From the NCBI RefSeq assembly GCF_013389595.1, contig NZ_CP058306.1, positions 3,286,001-3,350,000 on the forward strand: a stretch of DNA of 64,000 nt, given 5' to 3'. Both the position numbers and the translations under genes were made by a program. Numbering within the stretch: position 1 is the first letter of the stretch; every line of letters starts with the position of its first letter. Below are positions 54,572 to 62,000 of the stretch, piece by piece. The notes beneath the pieces were generated by a model that made no database searches, was not told the DNA's origin, and worked only from the letters and a program-made list of their open reading frames with translations. The DNA is from Flavobacterium sp. I3-2. GTDB taxonomy: Bacteria > Bacteroidota > Bacteroidia > Flavobacteriales > Flavobacteriaceae.

Positions 54572-55990
54572 ATGGATAGAAGAAAATTTTTCAAAGCTGG
54601 TTCAATTGCTGGTGTTGGTGCAGCATTATTAAATCCGTTACAAGGATTTGCTCACCCGATTGAAAATGAAATCAATTATAAAAATAAAAAAGCAAAGAAC
54701 ATCATCATTTTAGTAAGTGACGGAATGAGTTCCGGGACCTTAAATATGGCCAATATTTATTCAGAACGTATTTTAGGAAAAACTACAAATTGGATTCAAG
54801 CTTATAAAGATAATATCGTTTCAAGAGGAATTATGGATATGGCTTCGGCATCATCTATAGTTACAGATTCTGCTGCAGCAAGTTCATCTTGGGGTTCAGG
54901 AGAACGTGTTAAAAACGGAGTAATTAATATCAGTGTCAATGGTGACCAGTTGATTCCGATTTGGTTGAAGTTCAAAAAAGCAGGTAAAAAAGCAGGTTGT
55001 GTAACTACAGTCCCCATTACTCACGCAACTCCAGCGGGTTTTACTGTTAGTATGAAAAGTAGAAACGACCAATCTGCAATTGCAGAAGAATATTTAAAAA
55101 TTGGTTATGATGTTTTAATGGGAGGCGGAAATAAATATTTTGATGCTAATTTTCGTAAAGACAAAAAAGACATGTATGCCGCTTTTTCTGCCGAAGGATA
55201 TAATGTGGCAAAATCAAAAGCTGATTTAAAAAACATTGATTATTCAAAACCGGTTTTAGGTGTTTTTGATGAAGATGCACTACCCTATGCTATCGATAGA
55301 AAAAATAATCCTGAATTAGAAGCTAAAATTCCAACTTTAGCAGAAATGACGCAAGTGGCTATTGAGGCGATGAAATCTCACAAAAAAGGTTTTGTTCTTC
55401 AGGTCGAATCCGGAAAAGTAGATTGGGCAGCTCATGCTAATGATGTTGCTGGTTTAATTCACGACCAATTACAATTTGATGATGCTGTTAAAGTAGCTTT
55501 GGATTTTGCAAAAGCAGACGGAAACACTTTAGTTATCATCACAACAGATCACGGAAATGCGAATCCTGGTTTAATTTATGGTAAAAATGTTGACGCGCAT
55601 TTAGATTCGATTCAATATTACAACCAAACCAATGAATCGTTATTAAATAAAATAAAATCAGATACCTCTGAAAAAGATTTAATAGATTTTATACATGCTA
55701 ATTTAGGTTTCACGATTACTAAAGACCAAGCTGATCATTTACTTGATTATTATAAAGGTTTATATAAGGATGACGACGGCTTGTATAATTACAAAAAGTT
55801 GCCTTTTAAATCATTTGCAGAAATACAAAAAGAATACAATTCGGTTGGATGGATTTCAATGGATCACTCGGCAGATTATGTAGAAATAGCGATGTTTGGA
55901 CCAGGTCAACAAAATCAAAAACCTTTTATGAGAAATACCGATTTACATTATTTCATGCTTGCAGCTGCAGAAGTTGAAAATAAATTTTAA
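54572..55990 (+). CDS. Tat-exported alkaline phosphatase
   Basis: 472 residues. The N-terminus MDRRKFFKAGSIAGVGAALL is a twin-arginine (RRKFFK) signal. Metal and catalytic residues of the alkaline phosphatase family: ILVSDGMSS (D50), VTDSAAASSS (nucleophile S100), VTTVPITHATPAGF, KVDWAAHANDV, ITTDHGN and the C-terminal MDHSADYVEIAMFG (His ligand). It removes phosphate from organic phosphates in the periplasm, matching a folded, metal-loaded enzyme exported by Tat. It may work with the phosphate porin at 35245. Followed by a terminator at 56022. Confidence 0.92.
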   Translation: MDRRKFFKAGSIAGVGAALLNPLQGFAHPIENEINYKNKKAKNIIILVSDGMSSGTLNMANIYSERILGKTTNWIQAYKDNIVSRGIMDMASASSIVTDSAAASSSWGSGERVKNGVINISVNGDQLIPIWLKFKKAGKKAGCVTTVPITHATPAGFTVSMKSRNDQSAIAEEYLKIGYDVLMGGGNKYFDANFRKDKKDMYAAFSAEGYNVAKSKADLKNIDYSKPVLGVFDEDALPYAIDRKNNPELEAKIPTLAEMTQVAIEAMKSHKKGFVLQVESGKVDWAAHANDVAGLIHDQLQFDDAVKVALDFAKADGNTLVIITTDHGNANPGLIYGKNVDAHLDSIQYYNQTNESLLNKIKSDTSEKDLIDFIHANLGFTITKDQADHLLDYYKGLYKDDDGLYNYKKLPFKSFAEIQKEYNSVGWISMDHSADYVEIAMFGPGQQNQKPFMRNTDLHYFMLAAAEVENKF

Positions 55991-56021
55991 TTTTTTTATT
56001 TCATAAAATATTACGGATTAG

Positions 56022-56058
56022 AAACTTAGCTAATAATTAAAAAACAGCTAAGTTTTTT
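56022..56058 (+). terminator. Terminator after the phosphatase
   Basis: AAACTTAGCT (56022-56031) pairs perfectly with AGCTAAGTTT (56046-56055), followed by a T-run. Confidence 0.85.
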
Positions 56059-56071
56059 TTATCAAAAAGTC

Positions 56072-56101
56072 TTGCAGATATAGAAAAAGCTAGTATATTT
56101 G
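56072..56101 (+). promoter_or_regulatory. Consensus Bacteroidota promoter of tRNA-Ser
   Basis: TTG (56072-56074), a 19-base spacer, then TATATTTG (56094-56101): an exact match to TTG-N19-TAnnTTTG. It lies 41 bases before the tRNA. Confidence 0.8.
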
Positions 56102-56142
56102 CACTCGTAATAATGAAACAAACATCATTAGAACAGACCAAA

Positions 56143-56227
56143 GGAGAAATGGCAGAGTGGTCGAATGCGGCAGTCTTGAAAACTGTTGACTGTAACAGGT
56201 CCGGGGGTTCGAATCCCTCTTTCTCCG
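56143..56227 (+). tRNA. tRNA-Ser (anticodon UGA)
   Basis: An 85-base type II tRNA. The acceptor stem GGAGAAA pairs with TTTCTCC (56220-56226). The anticodon stem GCAGT/ACTGT encloses CTTGAAA, anticodon TGA, reading UCA and related codons. The long variable arm of tRNA-Ser follows, then the T-arm with GGTTCGAATCC. CCA is not encoded. A hairpin terminator follows at 56268. The rest of the intergenic region (56301-56460) shows nothing I recognise. Confidence 0.95.
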
Positions 56228-56267
56228 CAGACTCAAGTACATTTATTCAAATAAATTACTAAAATTA

Positions 56268-56300
56268 AAAACCTGATATCAAATTGATTTCAGGTTTTTT
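56268..56300 (+). terminator. Terminator after tRNA-Ser
   Basis: AAAACCTGA (56268-56276) pairs with TCAGGTTTT (56290-56298), followed by a T-run. Confidence 0.8.
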
Positions 56301-56460
56301 TTATATTTAATATTTGAAAACAATTATAAATCTATCGCTATCCTTTTTTACATACTACAATCTGTTCGAAAAACGATGTTTGCCGTACGTCTTCTACCCG
56401 ATTCTCAAGGTAAAATGATTTTGCTTATCGAATAAAGAAAAGAAGAAAAAGTATTTAAAA

Positions 56461-58245
56461 TTAAACATAATAATTCTCATTTTTAGTTTTTAACTCTTGT
56501 ATGAAATAAGAATAACTAATTCCAGTAATTTTCAAAAAGGCATTTGAAAAACTTTTTCGATTACCGTATCCGTATTTTACGGCAATTACTTCAGTTTTTA
56601 AATGTTTCAACTGTAAATCTGTTTGTAAATTATCTAATAATAAATTTATGCGAAGTGAATTTATATAATCAGGAAAGCTCTTTTCTTTTACTTGATTGAT
56701 ATATTGAGATAAATAACTACGATTGGTCTTACAATATTCTGCTAAATCATTTAAAGTTAAATCGGGTTTCGTGAACAATTTATTTTCTTCAAATCTTTCT
56801 AGCTTAATAAAAAGGTCTTTTATAAGCTGAGTTGATAAAAACTCTTTTGAATCATTTATTACTCCCTTATCTAAATTATCTATGGCAAATGTATGCCAAA
56901 ACTCTCTATTACTTTCAAATTTCCATTGGGTAGCTTCGAACTCATTTTTTAAAACACGCTCTGAACGACGTACTTCAATTTGTCTTAAAACTTCTTTGTA
57001 TCTTTTCTTATATGATCGTTTTAAGCTCAAACTTCGTATATAAAAAATTATAAAAGCAACTAGAATTAAAATCCCCGTTACAGAAACAACAACTAAAATT
57101 AATTGTTTTTTACCAATTTGATTTTCTAGACGTTGTTTTTCTGCCTCCATTTTTTTGATATCGAATTCTGAATGAAAAAAATGGCTTAAATAAGCTTGAG
57201 TAGCTTGAAAGTTTTGAGTAGCAATTAACAATTGGTTAGTGTAATATAACTGCTTTTCTAGATTGTTTTCTTGCTTATAAAATTCAATTAAATAAGTGTA
57301 TGCTTTTAATAAATGAGCATTTATATATTGTTTACTACCAAATAGAATATCTATTTTTTTAAAATACGTTATCGCTAAATCTTTGTTATTTAATTCCCAA
57401 TAATTTTTACCTAGATAAAAATAAATTAAATTTTCGTTGGCAAAATCATCATTTTTAATAATTATCGGCAAAGATGTTAAGAGTAATTTAACACTTTCTG
57501 TATACTTTTTTTGCTTGAAATCAATCATGGATTGGGTCAGATTAAAGTACGCATTCTCTAAAATACGATCTTTACTATCTAAATAATGAAACTTATTTTT
57601 CCCATGAAGTAATAAATCGTTAGCTTCTGTTAAGTTATTCAAATAATAATTACAAATAGCTTGAGAGCGAACACAATTAATAAAGCCGTTAATATGAGAT
57701 AAATCAGTTTTTGTAACAAAATAAGAACTAGCCTCTTGAAAATAAGTTAACGCTTCTCTATAATTAGCCATAAACAATTTAGTCGCACCAATTGAATATA
57801 AAGATTTATTATATAGATAGGGTTCGTTATGTTTATCGATTAATTCCAGTGCTTTAAATTGATGTTGTAAAGTTTTTGAGTAATTTCTTTCAACTAAATA
57901 AACATAACTTAATGTTTGATAAAATCGAACTTTAAGTTTAACATCTTGTTGATTTTGAATTAAAAGAGTTGCACTATCACAATACGTTTTTCTGATCAAT
58001 GTATCATTATACCATCGTATGGCATGTAAATAACCCTCAAATAGGAAATTATTATTTTTTTCTTTTCTACTTAATACAATAAATTCTTGTAAGGTTTTTT
58101 CATAATTCAAATCATCATTAGAAATTGTATCCATTTTAGCTTTCAATATATTTAAATCTTGAGCTGAAATCGGCAAAAAAATTAGATTAAAAACAATAAA
58201 AAACATCCATTTATTAATAACAAAACTATATTTACCACACTTCAT
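56461..58245 (-). CDS. TPR-membrane-AraC family transcriptional regulator
   Basis: 594 residues. An N-terminal signal/anchor region is followed by TPR repeats (about 50-340: NYSKTLQHQFKALELIDK, REALTYFQEASSYF, NNKDLAITYFKKIDILFG), one transmembrane helix (about 378-400, LILVVVSVTGILILVAFIIF), a short linker and a C-terminal AraC HTH (about 500-594: LNDLAEYCKTNRSYLSQYIN, then VAVKYGYGNRKSFSNAFLKI-type second helix). This single-chain sensor/regulator architecture is typical of Flavobacteriia. It is divergent from the lipoprotein gene at 58379 and probably controls it and the surface protein after it. Ligand unknown. An internal ATG at 58206 is an alternative start. Confidence 0.85.
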   Translation of the reverse strand: MKCGKYSFVINKWMFFIVFNLIFLPISAQDLNILKAKMDTISNDDLNYEKTLQEFIVLSRKEKNNNFLFEGYLHAIRWYNDTLIRKTYCDSATLLIQNQQDVKLKVRFYQTLSYVYLVERNYSKTLQHQFKALELIDKHNEPYLYNKSLYSIGATKLFMANYREALTYFQEASSYFVTKTDLSHINGFINCVRSQAICNYYLNNLTEANDLLLHGKNKFHYLDSKDRILENAYFNLTQSMIDFKQKKYTESVKLLLTSLPIIIKNDDFANENLIYFYLGKNYWELNNKDLAITYFKKIDILFGSKQYINAHLLKAYTYLIEFYKQENNLEKQLYYTNQLLIATQNFQATQAYLSHFFHSEFDIKKMEAEKQRLENQIGKKQLILVVVSVTGILILVAFIIFYIRSLSLKRSYKKRYKEVLRQIEVRRSERVLKNEFEATQWKFESNREFWHTFAIDNLDKGVINDSKEFLSTQLIKDLFIKLERFEENKLFTKPDLTLNDLAEYCKTNRSYLSQYINQVKEKSFPDYINSLRINLLLDNLQTDLQLKHLKTEVIAVKYGYGNRKSFSNAFLKITGISYSYFIQELKTKNENYYV

Positions 58246-58299
58246 AAAAAAAATATAAATAACTAAAAATAAACATTTTACAAATTAGAAAACACGGAA

Positions 58300-58311
58300 A
58301 ATTGATCAATT
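58300..58311. promoter_or_regulatory. Palindrome in the divergent promoter region, candidate operator
   Basis: AATTGATCAATT is a perfect 12-bp palindrome, 15 bases upstream of the -33 element of the promoter at 58326-58356, the usual place for an activator site. It lies in the 133-base region shared by the regulator and the lipoprotein gene. Confidence 0.4.
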
Positions 58312-58325
58312 CGACCAACAACTTT

Positions 58326-58356
58326 TTGTGTTTTAATTAACAATAAGATAGATTTG
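58326..58356 (+). promoter_or_regulatory. Promoter of the lipoprotein/surface protein unit
   Basis: TTG (58326-58328), a 20-base spacer, then TAGATTTG (58349-58356) matches the Bacteroidota promoter. It lies 22 bases before the ATG at 58379. Confidence 0.65.
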
Positions 58357-58378
58357 AGAAAACAATATTCTCTTAATT

Positions 58379-58975
58379 ATGAAAAAAATTTACTCTCTAT
58401 TCTTAATTTTTATTCTTATTGGTTGTACAACATCTCAACTTATTGATGAAAATCCTGAATTTAAAAATGCCGCAAAAGAATTTAATTCTAAAACAACGAC
58501 AAACAAGTTATTAATGATTCAAGATAGTCTTTTAAAAGTTTACTCACAAAATTCTATACATAATAACCAGAACTTTAATGAAGTCATCATTCGTTTAGAT
58601 TCAATTACACTAACAAATTCTGAATTTCAAAATTTAAAAATAAATAATTATTCTATACCAACCACAATAGAAATAGAAACTCTTATTAACAATAAAAATT
58701 ATATCTATGATAATTTAAATGTTTCACTGAAATGTAAAGAAATTTTAGATTTAATAATCAATTCTGAGATCAATATTGATGAATTAAATAATTCAATTAT
58801 TACAAATAACATCAATTCATTTGAAACAGAATTATTACAATATGTTACATTGAATTTAAAAGATTACAATGATCCAGAATGGAAAAAAGGTAAAACAATA
58901 TTCATTGTAAAAGGTTATTTAGACCAACCTGCATCTGCGGTATTTAACGCTTGTCTTTTTGAAATAATCAATTGA
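58379..58975 (+). CDS. Lipoprotein of unknown function
   Basis: 198 residues; the lipobox LIGC puts the cysteine at residue 16. The mature part is very rich in Asn, Ile and Leu, with helical and strand segments (FKNAAKEFNSKTTTNKLL, IIRLDSITLTNSEFQNLK) and a C-terminal PASAVFNACLFEIIN. I recognise no family. It has a good promoter and is followed by the large T9SS protein after 88 bases with no terminator between, so it may be a cell-surface or secretion partner of it; that is positional inference. Confidence 0.65.
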   Translation: MKKIYSLFLIFILIGCTTSQLIDENPEFKNAAKEFNSKTTTNKLLMIQDSLLKVYSQNSIHNNQNFNEVIIRLDSITLTNSEFQNLKINNYSIPTTIEIETLINNKNYIYDNLNVSLKCKEILDLIINSEINIDELNNSIITNNINSFETELLQYVTLNLKDYNDPEWKKGKTIFIVKGYLDQPASAVFNACLFEIIN

Positions 58976-59063
58976 AAATTTTAATAACAATTACCAAAAA
59001 CTACTACAAAACTATTAACCAAGAGTAGTAGCTCTCATTAATTATCCATTTAATTTTTTTATT

Positions 59064-62000
59064 ATGAAAAAAGCAATTACCCAAACATCTTTTATTAAGA
59101 TGATTTTGCTTCTATTTGGAGCACTGCTGTTTCATTTTCAGACGTACGCCCAAGTGCAACCCACAAAACTTACGTGGGATGGCGAAGTAGGCTGTCGGAT
59201 TTATGAAGAAGACAAAGAGCGCGGACTCTCAGAAGACATCGATTCCGATGAATGTATCAGAGTTTGTGAGCGAAGTCGCGTCACCTATACGGTGAGTGGT
59301 ACTAATTTAGTAACTGCCACTTGGAGTGTAACAGGTGGTATCGTTACTCCGAACGGAAACGGCTTATCAGCTAATGTAGAATGGTCTTCCATGGGTGGAG
59401 GTTCTATTGAAGTTACTGTAGTTAAGCAAGATAACTCTACACAAGTCATTCAAAATTGTGTTGAAATCATTGCTTCACCGATTGCAGAATTTCAAATAAG
59501 TAATTCCAAAGAGCCAGTTAGCTGTTTAAACACAGAATTAAACTTTATCAATCTTTCAACAACTAATGGTGGAACTGCATTGGTTTCTTACCAATGGGAT
59601 TTCGGTGACAATACCTATTCAAACGAGTTTCAGCCAACACATACATATACTTCACCTGGAAATTATAAAGTAATTCTAAGTGTAACTAATGAATGTAATT
59701 GTACCGACACGTACGCAATAGAAATTGAAGTTATTGATCGTCCGAATGTGACTATCGAATGTCCTACGGTTGTTTGCGACGGCTTCTCTGCAACTTATTC
59801 TGTAAGAGACGAGTGTGGAGGTAAATGGAAAGTTGATGGAGGTACAATTGTAAACGATAATGGACATGCCATCGAAGTTTTATGGGATCAAGTAAACGAA
59901 AGTGGTTTTGGATATGTTAGTTACTTATCTGATTGTACGTGCCCGGTTTGGACAACGGTAAAAGTACCAGTTATACAAAGCGTTGGTACAATTAAAGGTT
60001 TACCAACCATTTGTAACAATGCACAAGCACGATACACCTTACCTCAATGGCCAACAACTGATTTTCAATGGGAAATTGTACCGATTTCTGGTGGATATGG
60101 TACAACGATCATCAACACCGATCAAAGAAATGAGGTTGTTGTAAATGCTTTAGAAGCAGGGACTTATTTATTGCGTTGTGTATATAAAAACACCCTATTA
60201 GGTTGCGGTGGCGTTGCCGAATTTGAAATTGAAGTAACCGATCCGGTTATAACTTGGACAAAAACAGATAATTTAATTTGTCAAGGAATTGAAGGTCATT
60301 TTAATTCTGATAATTCAAATGCAGTTTGGACACTTAAAAAAGGGACTAATGTAGTTACTACTTTTAATGGACAAAACTTCGATCATATCTTTGATGTTCC
60401 TGGGGCTTATGTACTTACGGCAATAGCACCAAATTATTGCGAAAGCGAACCTATTTTTATTACTGTAGCTGAAACACCTACTCCTGTTCAAGAACCAATT
60501 GAAGGCCCTACAGAAGCTTGTCTAAAAACTTCATTTGTTTTCTCTGCAGTAAATGATGACCCTGCGAAATATATCTTGGAATGGAATATAACAGGCGGAA
60601 TTTTTGATGGCTCTAACATTGGAGATTCGGTTTCTGTACAATTTAACACCCTGGGTACGCAAACCATTTCGGTGATAAAACGTTTAAAAAATGCGCCTTT
60701 CTGCAAATCTGACGAAATTTCTTTACAAGTACAAGTTAAAACTTTAGATGCTACAATAGCTAACGTTCAAGGATTAAACCAATTCTGTGCGTCATCTATC
60801 ACGCAATTTATTGCAAATGTAAGCTTTACAGAATACGATCATGTAGAGTGGCAATTTTTAGATTCAAATAGTATTGAAAGTTCAATTGGAAATATCATCT
60901 CTGGGCAATATACTTTGTCTCCAGTCGTGAGTTTCAATCAAACAAGTAATACAGCTGCAACTTCTTCAGGTTTTTTAATGCTTACCGTTAGAAAATGTAC
61001 TGAAACCAAAACAGTTAAATTTCCTTTCACTGTAATCAACAATATTGATTTTTGGATTGTTGATGCTCCAGTACAGGTTTGCGGTTCAACTGATTTTACA
61101 ATTACAATTGAAACTAGTATTCCTGTGAATCATGCGGTATTCGATATTGTGTACAGCGACGGAAGTCATCCAGGTGCTCAATTTATTTATTCTGGAAGCT
61201 ATACTAATACGATTGATATAGACTTAGAATATTTTGCTAACGTAGTTGATGAAGTAGGAAGATCCGTAACCATCACAGGTGCAACTGTTGGTGGCTGTAC
61301 AAATAACAATATGGTGGTACATAACCTAATGGTTTTACCAGCACCTGTAGTACATATAACTTCTCACAAATTAATAGTCGTTTGTGATCCTTCAAACTTT
61401 AGTCATACGGTTACGGCTAATATGCAAATGAATTTAACCGATACTACTTTAGCATGGTATTATGGTGATAACACTCTAATCCCTGGAAGTACTGGTATGC
61501 AAACGATTACGATTACAAATATTGATGGTTTGGGAGAGTATTACGTAGAAGCAACAGCAGAAAATGGTTGTAAAGCTCGAGATTATTTTAAATTTGTTAA
61601 CGAAAATTGTAATCCGAATTGTCAAAGTCACAATAATAGCATAATCATTACCAATTCCCAATGGTTAGATTGTACTAGGTTCAAAATTACAGCTAACTTT
61701 ACTGGATCTCCTACTATTGGTTGGAATTACAACCCACAATATGTTACTTTTGATATTGCTTCTCAAAACATAAGCGGAAGTGTTGTAACGGCAGAATTTA
61801 CAACAAACGTTGCAGGTATTCATGACGTTTCAGCCATTGCACAATATGGTGGAAATTATTGTGATAAGTTCGATACCGTAAGTATGGATAAAAAATACAC
61901 GCCAGACATACGTTTTAGTGCTGTCTGTAACATGAATACAAATAACTATACCGTAACCTTGTGGGATAATTCAACCTATATTGGCACACCACCTAGTTTT

